Below are positions 45,405 to 55,289 of a DNA stretch of 64,000 nucleotides, in pieces. Location: positions 62,001 to 126,000 of the forward strand of contig NZ_JAKVTW010000007.1 in assembly GCF_022489065.1 (NCBI RefSeq), read 5' to 3'. The notes under the pieces were generated by a model. It was not told the origin of the DNA. It made no database searches and saw only the letters and a list, made by a program, of their open reading frames with translations. Both the position numbers and the translations under genes were made by a program. Origin of the DNA: Vreelandella neptunia. GTDB taxonomy: Bacteria > Pseudomonadota > Gammaproteobacteria > Pseudomonadales > Halomonadaceae. Numbering within the stretch: the first letter of the stretch is position 1; the number at the start of each line of letters is the position of its first letter.

Positions 45405-46373
45405 TTACTTAGAATCGGCTTGATCAGCTGGTAAAAAAACACCATTGGGAGTCACATAGATAACTTCCACTTCCATTTTATAACCCGTTTCCAAAAGTAC
45501 TTTTTCACTAATTTCATTGATTAACGACAAGACGTCTTTCGCCATTCCTTGCCCGTTATGAACAATGAAATTAGCGTGCATAGGCGATACAAAAGCATCC
45601 CCAATGCTATACCCTTTAAACCCTAGCTTTTCAATAATAGTCCCTGGAGCACCCACCTCAGCATACATAGCAGGGTTGCTTTTAAAGACGGAACCACAGT
45701 TAGGCAATTTACGGGGGAACTTGCGACTACGATCAGCCAAAATAGCGAGCATTTCTTGGCGAATCTGCTTAGCTTGCCCGTCATCAAACTTGAGTTTGAC
45801 CGAGGTAATCACTTCATTATTGGTTTGATACACAGAGCTACGGTAAGCAAAGCGACAGTCACTTGCTGCGCGGTGCACCACTTCCCCAGTGACACCAACA
45901 CTCTCAATGCTTTCCACATGACTGCCGATACCTTTACGTTGGCTGCCGCCATTCATACACACTAGCCCGCCTAATGTGCCGGGAATGCCACAAATATGCT
46001 CTCCCCCCGTTAAGCCCGATAACATCAGTTGCCGCGCAAGGCTAGGTACCCATACACCAGCCTGTGCATGGACAACATTTTTATCGATACTGACATGTGA
46101 AAGTCGATTACCTAACTGTATACAAGGGGCGCGAAGCCCCTCATCAGCAAACAGTAAATTACTGGTGGAGCCAATAGTGAGGTGATGGACATCATGTTGG
46201 TAGAACCAGCGGCGCAGATCCGCTAACTGTTGCGATGTCGATGGACGTATGACGGTGTCCGCCGTTCCACCGATTCCCCATTGGCTGATGCTCGCCAATG
46301 ATACATCGCGTTCTATTCCGCCGGGGCAGAGGCTCTCAAGTTCATTCAGCGCTTGTTGTGTCAGTCTACCCAT
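45405..46373 (-). CDS. murB: MurB paralogue in the polysaccharide operon
   Basis: A 322-residue FAD-dependent reductase of UDP-GlcNAc-enolpyruvate to UDP-MurNAc. FAD motifs LTIGSTSNLLF, GIPGTLGGLVCMNGG and the catalytic Ser loop LPNCGSVFKSNP are present, and EKLGFKGYSIGDAFVSPMHA near 235 and a final Glu are as in type II MurB (the Bacillus-like form), which lacks the extra loop of E. coli MurB. It overlaps the murA-like gene by 13 bases. Housekeeping copies are expected elsewhere in the genome, so this one likely serves the glycan; that is inference. Confidence 0.88.
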   Translation of the reverse strand: MGRLTQQALNELESLCPGGIERDVSLASISQWGIGGTADTVIRPSTSQQLADLRRWFYQHDVHHLTIGSTSNLLFADEGLRAPCIQLGNRLSHVSIDKNVVHAQAGVWVPSLARQLMLSGLTGGEHICGIPGTLGGLVCMNGGSQRKGIGSHVESIESVGVTGEVVHRAASDCRFAYRSSVYQTNNEVITSVKLKFDDGQAKQIRQEMLAILADRSRKFPRKLPNCGSVFKSNPAMYAEVGAPGTIIEKLGFKGYSIGDAFVSPMHANFIVHNGQGMAKDVLSLINEISEKVLLETGYKMEVEVIYVTPNGVFLPADQADSK

Positions 46374-47614
46374 CTGGCACTCACACCTAAAGATGCTAAT
46401 TTTTCAGCAAAATTGACATAACCACGCTCAATTTGCCATGCATCGGTAATAATCGTTTCGCCTTCTGCCATCAACCCGCAAAGGGCCAGCGCAGCTCCAG
46501 CCCGTAAGTCGAGTGCTTTAACTTCAGCACCCTGTAACTGCCCACCTGAACCATGAATAACCAGCATGTCGCCACGTACTTCATGCTTAACACCCATTTT
46601 TGCCATTTGCTCTGCGTAGGCATAGCGGCCCGGAAAGCGAAGATCCACAATGCGTGACTCGCCTTGCGCTTTAGCGCCCCATGCGGCAAGGATAGGCTGT
46701 ACATCAGAGTTGATACCGGGATGAGGGCCAGTGCTAATTTCAATTGGGTAGCATTGCCCGCCTCGTACAATCAGTGAGTTATCGCCCTTGTAAAGTTGCG
46801 CGCCGGCTGCACGCAAGTGTGCCAACACAACTTCTAAATCCTGGTGTGGGAAATTGTGAATTTCAATATCACCACCGCTAATAACCGCACCCGCTAACCA
46901 AGTAACTGCTTCCATGTTATCGGGAATTACGCTGTGCTCAGCACCGTGTAGTTCTTCCACACCCGTAATTTCGATATGCTCTTGGCCAAACACCTTGATC
47001 TTAGCGCCCATTTTTTGCAGTAGCGCAATAAGATCAAGAATTTCTGGCCGAATATGGGGATTCCAAATTCGCGTAGTGCCACGGGCTAAAGTGCCACATA
47101 AGATCGCGTTTTCAGTGGCGCCGGTAGAGCGCATAGGAAGATAAATATCAGCACCCACCAGGCCGCCTTTTGCTTCAGCACAAAGGTAGTCACCCTCTTC
47201 CCATACACGAGCCCCTAATCGCTCTAAGAGCATAACGTGCAAGTCGTACTTACGTTCGCCAAGTTTACATCCGCCAGGCAGCGGCACTGAACCAACGCCT
47301 AAACGCGTAGTGAGAGCACCTAAAATCAGCAGCGTATTGCGGATAGAGCGACCTTCCCAGGAAAGGGTACTCTTAATTTCAGCGGCCTCTGTGATGGTAA
47401 TGCTGTCTTCACCATTCAAAGTACACTGCTTACCCAAATGATTAAGCATATCGACATGAACTTGCGCATCTAACAATGGCGCTGGATAATTCGTTAAGGT
47501 AATTTCATCAGACGATAGCAAGCTCGCGGCGAGCAACCGTAACGCTGAGTTCTTTGCGCCAGAAAGCTTAACTGAACCATTTAGCTTTCCAGGATGTACG
47601 CTTAATTTGCTCAT
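46361..47614 (-). CDS. murA: MurA paralogue in the polysaccharide operon
   Basis: A 417-residue enolpyruvyl transferase joining phosphoenolpyruvate to O3 of UDP-GlcNAc. The Lys-Asn pair is in LSGAKNSALRLLAASLL near residue 20, and the catalytic Cys in PLPGGCKLGERKYDLHVML near 115. The substrate loop HPGINSDVQPILAAW holds the Asp. All key residues are kept, so the enzyme appears active. It is coupled to murB and, by an ATGA overlap, to the acyltransferase. Resistance to fosfomycin is not suggested since Cys is present. Confidence 0.9.
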   Translation of the reverse strand: MSKLSVHPGKLNGSVKLSGAKNSALRLLAASLLSSDEITLTNYPAPLLDAQVHVDMLNHLGKQCTLNGEDSITITEAAEIKSTLSWEGRSIRNTLLILGALTTRLGVGSVPLPGGCKLGERKYDLHVMLLERLGARVWEEGDYLCAEAKGGLVGADIYLPMRSTGATENAILCGTLARGTTRIWNPHIRPEILDLIALLQKMGAKIKVFGQEHIEITGVEELHGAEHSVIPDNMEAVTWLAGAVISGGDIEIHNFPHQDLEVVLAHLRAAGAQLYKGDNSLIVRGGQCYPIEISTGPHPGINSDVQPILAAWGAKAQGESRIVDLRFPGRYAYAEQMAKMGVKHEVRGDMLVIHGSGGQLQGAEVKALDLRAGAALALCGLMAEGETIITDAWQIERGYVNFAEKLASLGVSARWVD

Positions 47615-48111
47615 ATATCACTTAACCTTTTCGTGTTTTCTGAAATAATTTTTGCGGGCACTCCTGCGCATACTGCATTATCAGGAACGTCGATAAGCAC
47701 TACTGAATTTGCACCAATAATGCAATTTTTTCCTAGTGTTACGTTTCCTACTACTACAGCACCGGCGAAAATAACCGCACCTTCATTGACCGTGGGATAA
47801 TTGCCATCTTTAGCATCACCTAATCTTGCACCACCTAGTGTGACATTTTGATATATGCTTACGTTTTTCTTAACAACAACTCCCTCACCTATTACTATAG
47901 CGATAGGGTGAGGCAAACTTAACGTTCTATCAATTTTCGACTTATGTGAAATATGTAAACCTTTAGCCTTCAAGCGATTAGAAAAAAACTTTGCGACCCT
48001 CATATAATTAGCGACGCGACAAACATTCATCAATCTAACAAGAGCTCTGCAGCGAGCAGATGGCGAGCCAATAAACAACCTAACAAAGTCGTAAATATTA
48101 TTTTTCAACAT
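47611..48111 (-). CDS. Serine-acetyltransferase-like hexapeptide acyltransferase
   Basis: A 166-residue left-handed beta-helix acetyltransferase with CysE-type hexapeptide repeats: LPHPIAIVIGEGVVVKKNVS, YQNVTLGGARLGD, NEGAVIFAGAVVVGNVTLG and NCIIGANSVVLIDVPDNAV. It lacks the N-terminal helical domain of housekeeping CysE, so it more likely O- or N-acetylates a sugar of the repeat unit. It overlaps the flippase gene by 14 bases and murA by four. Confidence 0.85.
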   Translation of the reverse strand: MLKNNIYDFVRLFIGSPSARCRALVRLMNVCRVANYMRVAKFFSNRLKAKGLHISHKSKIDRTLSLPHPIAIVIGEGVVVKKNVSIYQNVTLGGARLGDAKDGNYPTVNEGAVIFAGAVVVGNVTLGKNCIIGANSVVLIDVPDNAVCAGVPAKIISENTKRLSDI

Positions 48112-49429
48112 TGACTAAATCCTTAGAAGACTTTAATCCTGCCTTGTAAACGCTTCGCATTATGTAGAAAGATATATATATATAAAAGCAAGACATTAAG
48201 AATGAGTATGAAACTACAAACTCATGCGGACTTAAATCAAATACATAAACCAAATAAAAGGTAAGCACTATTAACACGGCGCGAGTAGCATTAATTAATA
48301 AAAAAGCAGCTTGGTTAGCTAGTAAATTCATCAGCTGCATTAAAGGAGCCGACGTGAATTGAAATACAATATAGAAACTCAGAACCGACGCAAATTGGCC
48401 TGCCTGTATCCATTCATCGCCAAATGCGAGTGTAAAGACAGTCTCACCCAAGAAAAAGAGGAAAAGGCCTGCAGGTATTGAAACTATAAGAAGCTTTTTT
48501 TGAACATCTTTGGCCATTTCATGGATTTTGGCTGCCTCTTTAATTCCTAGCGCTGCTGATTCAGCATAGAGGGCCTTACCCATCGACCCACCGATCAAGC
48601 TTAATGGTAAAACTAGCGCCATTAAAGCCAGGCTTAACTGCCCAGTCACTTCTGAGCTAAAGACTATTGCTGCGAAAAACAGCGGGGCTTGCTGACAGAA
48701 TATCAACAAAAACTGCGAGGGCACTCTGTAAATTGGAAAACCTCTATGCACCCATGCCATTTTACGCATGCGTGACCAACGCAAATGTCGCCAGTTCTTC
48801 TTAAAATCATTATTATATGTTTTAAGAAGTGATCCAGAACCTCCACTTTGATTAACTAATTGCCCCATCAAAAGGCCAAAAGGATGAATTCCTAAAACGC
48901 CCAATAAGAGCTTAGTAAAAGAACCCAAAATACTTTGGCCAATATTTGTTTTAGAAATCGCACGATAGTCTCGTTTGCGAGTTGCCCACAGTGTCAGCAT
49001 CTCGTAACTAACCGTGCCCAATATTCCCAATGATATGAGCCACCACCACGGGATAAGTACTTCCATTGAAAAAATCGGCAATATAAACCCACCGAACACC
49101 CATAGGAATATAGTGACTATCAAGCAAGTAAATAACATTAAACATGCTGAAAAAATCAATAGATTAAAAGCCATACCATCGTGGCGTGGTAAGGGCAGTG
49201 CTAATACATAGCGAAGCGTAATGATGGGGGCCAGCATAGTGATAATCGCTGTGAAAATAGCCAGCACACCAAAGTCTTCTGGGCTATAGAGACGCGTCAA
49301 AATAGGTATTGCTAGAATACCTATTATTTTGGCAATACCACTGCCTATTGCCAGCGTTTTCATGCCTTTGAAGACATTACTTGCAGAGCCGCCAAAGGCT
49401 TTTTGCAATATTTTTTTAAGTATTCCCAC
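48098..49429 (-). CDS. wzx: Oligosaccharide flippase (Wzx type), copy 1
   Basis: A 443-residue membrane protein with about twelve hydrophobic segments of the polysaccharide-transport (MOP) superfamily. The N-terminal TLAIGSGIAKIIGILAIPIL and TRLYSPEDFGVLAIFTAI are typical of Wzx flippases of lipid-linked repeat units. The frame begins with GTG at 49429, with a distant GGGAG; a Met at residue 23 is the alternative start. It belongs to the AT-rich coupled block with acetyltransferase, murA and murB. Confidence 0.88.
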   Translation of the reverse strand: MGILKKILQKAFGGSASNVFKGMKTLAIGSGIAKIIGILAIPILTRLYSPEDFGVLAIFTAIITMLAPIITLRYVLALPLPRHDGMAFNLLIFSACLMLFTCLIVTIFLWVFGGFILPIFSMEVLIPWWWLISLGILGTVSYEMLTLWATRKRDYRAISKTNIGQSILGSFTKLLLGVLGIHPFGLLMGQLVNQSGGSGSLLKTYNNDFKKNWRHLRWSRMRKMAWVHRGFPIYRVPSQFLLIFCQQAPLFFAAIVFSSEVTGQLSLALMALVLPLSLIGGSMGKALYAESAALGIKEAAKIHEMAKDVQKKLLIVSIPAGLFLFFLGETVFTLAFGDEWIQAGQFASVLSFYIVFQFTSAPLMQLMNLLANQAAFLLINATRAVLIVLTFYLVYVFDLSPHEFVVSYSFLMSCFYIYISFYIMRSVYKAGLKSSKDLVNVEK

Positions 49430-49526
49430 TAAACAACCAACTCCCTTGTTGTGTTACTTAACTCTTAGAAATAAAAGTCTTAAAAGTAATACTTACGCAC
49501 TTCCAATTTTAACTATTAAAAAAGCA

Positions 49527-50450
49527 TTAGCCAATTTTCTTACCAAAACGTAGTCGTTGATAAATCACCCAATGGTAAAACTCACGAATTGAACTAGGCT
49601 TTATCTTAAACACTTCATGCCATATATTGACTGCTTCTTTTTCTTTTCCTTGCTTCATTAGAAGCTTGGCATAGTTCATCTGTGTGCTGCGCCTTCTTAG
49701 AACAAGTTCTTTATCAGTAAAATAACCACTCTTCTCTGCTTTTTGCAGGAAACGAAGGGTATTATTATATGCTAGCAAAGGCTCCCACGGACGAGAGAGC
49801 GAGCCCATTCGATTCCGTTTTTCAAAGCAAGTGGTGACTTTACCTTTGCACTTTAAGCCTGTTCGCAACAGCCGAATAATTAAATCAAAATCTTCATTGT
49901 TAACCAGGCTTTCATCGAAACCGCCAACGCTTTTCAGATGATAGGTGCGGAATAAATACGTATGAACACCGCCAGCAACTCCCCCTTTTTTGCCCACTTT
50001 ATCTGGCGCTATACATCCGTCAAGATCGGCAAAGGGATACGGTTTTCCTGTTTCAAGGTCACAGTAGGTTCCATAGACACCAAAATAGTCATCGGCTAAC
50101 TCATTAAGGGCTTGCCACATGGTGGCTAGGTTGCTTGCCAACATTCGATCGTCAGCGTCAAGGAAAGCGACATACGGTGTTAATGCTAATTTCAGCCCTG
50201 CATTTCGTGCTGCTGAGGGGCCTTGATTGGATTGCTTTAAATAAACAATCTGGGTATGAATATTTTTTTCCGCTTTTAATACCGTGACTATCTCTTCAGC
50301 ATCAGCGGTAGCTGAGCCATCATCCACCACAACTAGCATCTCAGGAGGTGTTGATTGCGACAGAATTGAGCTCAGCGCTTCGCCAAGGTAACCGCCATCA
50401 TTGTAGGTCGGAACTATAACGGTGATTGGTAGGCATACTTCTGGGATCAT
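49527..50450 (-). CDS. Glycosyltransferase family 2
   Basis: A 307-residue GT-A transferase: ITVIVPTYNDGGYLGEALSS near residue 8, EMLVVVDDGSATADAEE near 38, and the D-x-D segment AFLDADDRMLASNLATMW near 94. GGFDESLVNNEDFDLIIRLL holds the ED catalytic pair. It lies between the two flippase modules. Confidence 0.9.
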   Translation of the reverse strand: MIPEVCLPITVIVPTYNDGGYLGEALSSILSQSTPPEMLVVVDDGSATADAEEIVTVLKAEKNIHTQIVYLKQSNQGPSAARNAGLKLALTPYVAFLDADDRMLASNLATMWQALNELADDYFGVYGTYCDLETGKPYPFADLDGCIAPDKVGKKGGVAGGVHTYLFRTYHLKSVGGFDESLVNNEDFDLIIRLLRTGLKCKGKVTTCFEKRNRMGSLSRPWEPLLAYNNTLRFLQKAEKSGYFTDKELVLRRRSTQMNYAKLLMKQGKEKEAVNIWHEVFKIKPSSIREFYHWVIYQRLRFGKKIG

Positions 50451-50512
50451 GTAATAAACTTATAGGATTCCGTACGATGAATGAAGCGCTGTTTACCGAC
50501 TGAGGAGTGGTT

Positions 50513-51457
50513 TCATAAGAGAGCGCTTATGAAACCTCTTAGTGCTTCAAATTTCTCCAGCCCCACTGCTTTCAGTACCCAACCTTCAACATTCGCAAAA
50601 TAGCCCGGTTGAATCCCTTTTGGTAAGGTCGTTACTGCTTGCCGATAAATTTCTAGGGCTTCCAATTTATGGCCTTTTCGCCATAACTGCTGGCTCATTC
50701 TGATGCGCTGATGCGCAATGGCTGATTTATGTTTCTCGGATAACATGTGGTCAGCTTGTATGTGCTCTAAAATACGCAGAACGGTATAATGCATCTTAAC
50801 GCCCGCGCGCTGACTAAGATTATTGTCGTGGGTTCTAATATCTACGCCCACGTCGCCCGTTGAAATGAATTCACACTTTCTCTTTGCCAGCAGTCTTAGG
50901 TGTAGGTCTAACTCTTGAGCACAGGGAAGGTCTTCACGAAAGCCACCAATAGCAAGTAAATCAGCCTTGTAGTGAAGTGGCGCCGGTGTCGGTGGGGTAC
51001 CATAGCCTAGTCCGCTGAAAAGATCATAGCGTGGGCGATTCCAGATGGCGGGCAATGTCCCACCTGGCATAGCCGCCACATCGCAAATTGGAATAATGTG
51101 GTTTCCGTCGGGTGTGTTTCCATTTCTCATTGAGAGCTTATTCTCAACACAGTTTGGGCGTAACACATCGTCCGCATCTAACCACTGGACTCTTTCGCCT
51201 ATGGCTGCTCTTAGCCCTAAATTTCTGGCATGGCAGGCGCCTAAATTCTCTGTCTGAATATAGCGTACGCGATCTTGATAGCGCTCGATTACTTCCCCAC
51301 TAACATCTTGCGACCCATCATTGATCACCACGACTTCACAATGAGGGTAGGTTTGGGCTAACGCACTCTCTATTGCTTCCGCCACGTATGCTTCTGAGTT
51401 ATAGCAAGGAATAATAATGGAGACGAGAGGCTGATCACTGTGACCTGGTTTACTCAT
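50513..51457 (-). CDS. Glycosyltransferase family 2
   Basis: A 314-residue GT-A transferase: VSIIIPCYNSEAYVAEAIES at the N-terminus, CEVVVINDGSQDVSGEV, and RVQWLDADDVLRPNCVENKL with the D-x-D motif. The ATG overlaps the stop of the second flippase gene (ATGA), so the two are coupled. GGFREDLPCAQELDLHLRLL is the likely acceptor-site acidic motif. Confidence 0.9.
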   Translation of the reverse strand: MSKPGHSDQPLVSIIIPCYNSEAYVAEAIESALAQTYPHCEVVVINDGSQDVSGEVIERYQDRVRYIQTENLGACHARNLGLRAAIGERVQWLDADDVLRPNCVENKLSMRNGNTPDGNHIIPICDVAAMPGGTLPAIWNRPRYDLFSGLGYGTPPTPAPLHYKADLLAIGGFREDLPCAQELDLHLRLLAKRKCEFISTGDVGVDIRTHDNNLSQRAGVKMHYTVLRILEHIQADHMLSEKHKSAIAHQRIRMSQQLWRKGHKLEALEIYRQAVTTLPKGIQPGYFANVEGWVLKAVGLEKFEALRGFISALL

Positions 51458-52770
51458 GAATGCTTAGCCTGTTGCTCGGGTGCCGTATAACGCTTTGCCA
51501 CTTGCAATACCACGCCAATCAATACGCCATAGCACGCAACGTTAGCAACACTAAACAGTGCGATGGCTATCGTCGCGCTATCCCAGAGCATTACTCCAAT
51601 CAACAGTAAAGAAAACCTAATCACTGCGCTGACGATTTCATGTAGTAGAAAAAATCGCTCTAACCCCAGTACTGGAATAGCCGCAACACAGGGTCTTGCC
51701 ACAAAGCTCACCAGCGTCCAAAGTGCCAACCACTGCACAAAGCTTCCCGCTTGACGCCACTCAGCTCCAAATAGCCATCCGAAGAGTTCAGGGCCCAACA
51801 GCATTAAGCTGCCAAATAACAAGCTGCCCACTCCTAGCAGTGCCATGGTGGCTTTGAATACCAATAGAGAGATGTTTTCCCCCTCTATGGCAGCTTCATT
51901 GATGCGTGGGTAAAGCACTGTGGCAACAGAGTGACCCAGAAGCTTTGCGGGAGCTTCCAGTACCATTCTGCCAAGTGAATAGAAGCCTGCCGTCGCTGCC
52001 CCGAATGTGGCGGCCAGCACTATCACTGGTAGGCCTTGCGATGCTGCATTGAGTGTCGCTTGGGGAGTACGAAACAAAACAAAGTCTTTGTACTGAAGCG
52101 CTAACTTTCGATATGTCCGCAGCGTTACACGAGGCTGAACAGACGAAGGCTTCGAGTCAGTAGTGAAGGATGACTCACGTTTAAACAACATTAACGCATG
52201 CAAGCCACTGCCCAGCGTCGTGACTAGAATCAATACGCTCGGGAGTGGCAAAACCGCACCTATGCCAACCTTCGCACTATTGACTATAAATGATTGAATA
52301 ACTGAAATTTTAGCTTTGAAAGCAAATCGCTTTTTGCGGATAACCCACTGCATCGCTACCGCTAAGAGCGCGGAGAGCCCCATCGCTATGGGCAAAGCAA
52401 AGATATAGGGTGCTATTGTCTTTAAACCAATGAAGGCAAGAAAACCATCGCCCCAGCCCCACATCAGTCCGGCGATGAGGCAGGCATTCAGCATCCCTAC
52501 AGCAATAGACAACTTTGCGAGACAGATTGCTTCTTCATCTCGACTTGGCAATACAATGGCCATGGGTAAGTTGAACGCGGCCAATGGTGCCATGACGGCA
52601 AAAATTGCTAAGAAAGTGCCTAGTATTCCGAATGTCTCGGGACTGTAGAGTCGGGTGAGAAGTGGGGAGAAAGCCAGCGTTATTGCCTGTGCTCCCGCGG
52701 TGCCCCCTGCAACTATCGCCACATTGCGCACAACACGGCTATGAGTAAGCCGTTTAGCGCTTTCCCACAT
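51454..52770 (-). CDS. wzx: Oligosaccharide flippase (Wzx type), copy 2
   Basis: A 438-residue membrane protein with about twelve hydrophobic segments, MOP superfamily. VAIVAGGTAGAQAITLAFSP and LLTRLYSPETFGILGTFLAI near the N-terminus parallel copy 1. Two flippases in one locus are unusual. ATG 52770 is preferred, with a GTG at 52779 as alternative. Confidence 0.87.
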   Translation of the reverse strand: MWESAKRLTHSRVVRNVAIVAGGTAGAQAITLAFSPLLTRLYSPETFGILGTFLAIFAVMAPLAAFNLPMAIVLPSRDEEAICLAKLSIAVGMLNACLIAGLMWGWGDGFLAFIGLKTIAPYIFALPIAMGLSALLAVAMQWVIRKKRFAFKAKISVIQSFIVNSAKVGIGAVLPLPSVLILVTTLGSGLHALMLFKRESSFTTDSKPSSVQPRVTLRTYRKLALQYKDFVLFRTPQATLNAASQGLPVIVLAATFGAATAGFYSLGRMVLEAPAKLLGHSVATVLYPRINEAAIEGENISLLVFKATMALLGVGSLLFGSLMLLGPELFGWLFGAEWRQAGSFVQWLALWTLVSFVARPCVAAIPVLGLERFFLLHEIVSAVIRFSLLLIGVMLWDSATIAIALFSVANVACYGVLIGVVLQVAKRYTAPEQQAKHS

Positions 52771-52809
52771 GGCCCCCACCCCACTTAAATGTTTAACACA
52801 TCTGATGGT

Positions 52810-54141
52810 TTAAATAGCGCGCCTACCGACTGAGTAATAACTAAACCCTTTGCGCTCCATACGCTCTGGTTCGTAAAGGTTACGGCCATCAAATACCACA
52901 GGGTGTGTTAGCTGTTGCTTTAACAGCTCAAAATCAGGTGCACGGAAGCTTTGCCACTCCGTCACAATAACCAGGGCATCAGCCTCTTTAAGCGCTGATT
53001 CCTTAGTACCGCACAGGGTGAGGTCGTCACGTGTGCCGTAGATCCGCTGGGTCTCTTCCATTGCTTCCGGATCGTATGCCTTAACGCTGGCACCGGCTGC
53101 CCACAGGGCTTCCATCAGTACACGGCTGGGTGCTTCACGCATATCGTCGGTGTTGGGTTTAAACGAAAGCCCCCACACGGCAAACGTTTTCCCGGCTAGG
53201 TCGTTTTCGTAGTGCTCGGCAATTTTCTCGAACAGTGTGGTTTTCTGTTCATAATTGCGTGCCTCAACCGCTTTAAGTACCTTGGCATCAAAACCAATCG
53301 AGTCCGAGGTGCGAATCAAGGCCTGCACGTCTTTAGGGAAGCATGAGCCGCCGTAACCTACGCCCGGGTAAATAAAGTGGTAACCAATGCGCGGGTCAGA
53401 ACCGATACCTTGACGTACCATTTCAATATCGGCACCAAGGCGTTCAGACAAGTTGGCGATTTCGTTCATAAAGCTAATTTTGGTCGCTAGCATGCAGTTC
53501 GCTGCGTACTTGGTAAGTTCAGCGCTGCGCACATCCATCACAATTATTTTGTCATGGTTACGGTTAAACGGCGCATAAAGCTCCCGCATCAGCTCAACGG
53601 TATCAGCTGATTCCGTACCAATAATGATGCGGTCAGGCTTTTGGCAGTCGGCAACGGCGCTGCCCTCTTTAAGGAATTCTGGATTTGAAACCACATCGAA
53701 TTTCAAATCGTTTCGGCCACGTTCGGCGAGCTTTTCGGCGACACAAGCGCGAACTTTGTCAGCAGTACCGACGGGCACCGTTGATTTATTGATGATAATT
53801 TTATCGCTTTCCATGTGCTCAGCGATGGTAGAGGCAACGGCAAGTACATAGCGTAGATCGGCAGAACCATCTTCATCCGGCGGGGTTCCCACCGCGATGA
53901 AGTGCATATCCCCGTGCTTAATGGCCTCGGCAGCGTCGGTGGTAAAACTCAGCCGACCCGCCGCAAATTTCTCTTTTACCAATGAGTCTAGGCCTGGCTC
54001 AAAAATAGGAATATGTCCTTGTTTTAGGCGCTCAATTTTATCAGCATCGACATCTACACAGATCACTTGATGGCCTACATCTGCCAGGATTGCCCCTTGT
54101 ACTAAACCAACGTAGCCTGTGCCAAATACGGTAACCTTCAT
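52810..54141 (-). CDS. ugd: UDP-glucose 6-dehydrogenase
   Basis: A 443-residue NAD enzyme making UDP-glucuronate. [20 protein letters not shown] contains the NAD fold, [17 protein letters not shown] the substrate site, and the catalytic Cys lies in [19 protein letters not shown] near 260. A C-terminal [21 protein letters not shown] is the UDP-binding domain. It supplies the next gene's substrate. Confidence 0.95.
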   Translation of the reverse strand: MKVTVFGTGYVGLVQGAILADVGHQVICVDVDADKIERLKQGHIPIFEPGLDSLVKEKFAAGRLSFTTDAAEAIKHGDMHFIAVGTPPDEDGSADLRYVLAVASTIAEHMESDKIIINKSTVPVGTADKVRACVAEKLAERGRNDLKFDVVSNPEFLKEGSAVADCQKPDRIIIGTESADTVELMRELYAPFNRNHDKIIVMDVRSAELTKYAANCMLATKISFMNEIANLSERLGADIEMVRQGIGSDPRIGYHFIYPGVGYGGSCFPKDVQALIRTSDSIGFDAKVLKAVEARNYEQKTTLFEKIAEHYENDLAGKTFAVWGLSFKPNTDDMREAPSRVLMEALWAAGASVKAYDPEAMEETQRIYGTRDDLTLCGTKESALKEADALVIVTEWQSFRAPDFELLKQQLTHPVVFDGRNLYEPERMERKGFSYYSVGRRAI

Positions 54142-54168
54142 AATAGCCCCTAACTTTTCAATGATAAG

Positions 54169-54195
54169 CAGGGGTAGGTAATGTATTTACCCCTG
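54169..54195. terminator. Weak hairpin between epimerase and ugd genes
   Basis: CAGGGGTA (54169-54176) pairs with TACCCCTG (54188-54195) with an 11-base loop, without a T-run. It may attenuate transcription before ugd, but is uncertain. Confidence 0.35.
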
Positions 54196-54235
54196 ACGTC
54201 AATAAACAATAACGTTCGTTATCAGACTTGCAGCA

Positions 54236-55258
54236 TCACACTTGATAGTAATTACGATACCAAGCCACGAAGTCCGCAACGCCTTCTTCTACAGATGTTG
54301 TTGGCTGGTAATCGACTGCCTTTTTGAGCTCATTGCTATCTGCATAGGTGTCTGGCACATCGCCTGGTTGTAATGGCAATAAATCCTGTTTAGCTTTTTT
54401 ACCTAATGCTTTTTCGAGCGCTTCGATATAAGCACTCAATTTAACTGGATTATTATTACCGATATTAAACAGGCGGTAAGGTGCATTACTGGTGGCGGGA
54501 TCAGGCTCATCGCTGTTCCAATCAGCATTCGCTTCTGCTATTTGGTCGCTGGCTCTAATCACGCCTTCCACGATATCCGCCACGTAGGTGAAATCACGGC
54601 TGTGATTGCCATGATTGAAAACCGGAATTAGCTCATCTGCCAAGATACTTTTGGTGAACTTGAACAGCGCCATGTCCGGGCGACCCCATGGGCCGTATAC
54701 GGTAAAGAAACGTAGACCGGTGGTGGGTAATTTAAAGAGATGGCTATAGCTATGCGCCATCATTTCATTAGCTTTCTTAGTCGCTGCATAAAACTGCAGC
54801 GGGTGGTCAGCGCCATGATGCTCAGAGAATGGCATGCGCGTATTCGCGCCGTACACAGAGCTTGTGCTCGCATACGTTAAATGCGGTGTTTTCGCATAAC
54901 GGCAGGCTTCTAGCACGTTGGTAAACGCAACAATATTGCTTTCAACATAGCTATGCGGGTTCTCAATGGAGTAGCGAACACCGGCTTGCGCTGCTAAATG
55001 GATAACACGGTCAAAGTTATGCTTCTGAAAGCATTCAGTTACCGCAGCTTGGTCCGCTAAATTGGCGCGAATGAAATGAAAAGGTGTTCCTGTTTTTTGC
55101 GATAGGCTATGTAGCTGTTCAATTCGACGCTCTTTAAGCTCAACATCGTAGTAATCATTAACACTATCAAAGCCGACGACTTCGTCGCCTCTTTCTAATA
55201 AACGAGTGGCCGTGTGAAAACCGATAAAGCCCGCTGCACCAGTTACAAGAATTTTCAT
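54236..55258 (-). CDS. UDP-glucuronate 4-epimerase-type enzyme
   Basis: A 340-residue NAD epimerase likely turning UDP-glucuronate into UDP-galacturonate. NAD motif [20 protein letters not shown] at residues 5-24, [20 protein letters not shown] near 125-144, and Tyr-x3-Lys in [17 protein letters not shown] near 152. The [20 protein letters not shown] motif is typical of the CapI/GlcA-epimerase group. Its position beside ugd supports this. Confidence 0.9.
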   Translation of the reverse strand: MKILVTGAAGFIGFHTATRLLERGDEVVGFDSVNDYYDVELKERRIEQLHSLSQKTGTPFHFIRANLADQAAVTECFQKHNFDRVIHLAAQAGVRYSIENPHSYVESNIVAFTNVLEACRYAKTPHLTYASTSSVYGANTRMPFSEHHGADHPLQFYAATKKANEMMAHSYSHLFKLPTTGLRFFTVYGPWGRPDMALFKFTKSILADELIPVFNHGNHSRDFTYVADIVEGVIRASDQIAEANADWNSDEPDPATSNAPYRLFNIGNNNPVKLSAYIEALEKALGKKAKQDLLPLQPGDVPDTYADSNELKKAVDYQPTTSVEEGVADFVAWYRNYYQV

Positions 55259-55289
55259 ATTTCACTTCCTTTAAAACAACAGACTTTAC

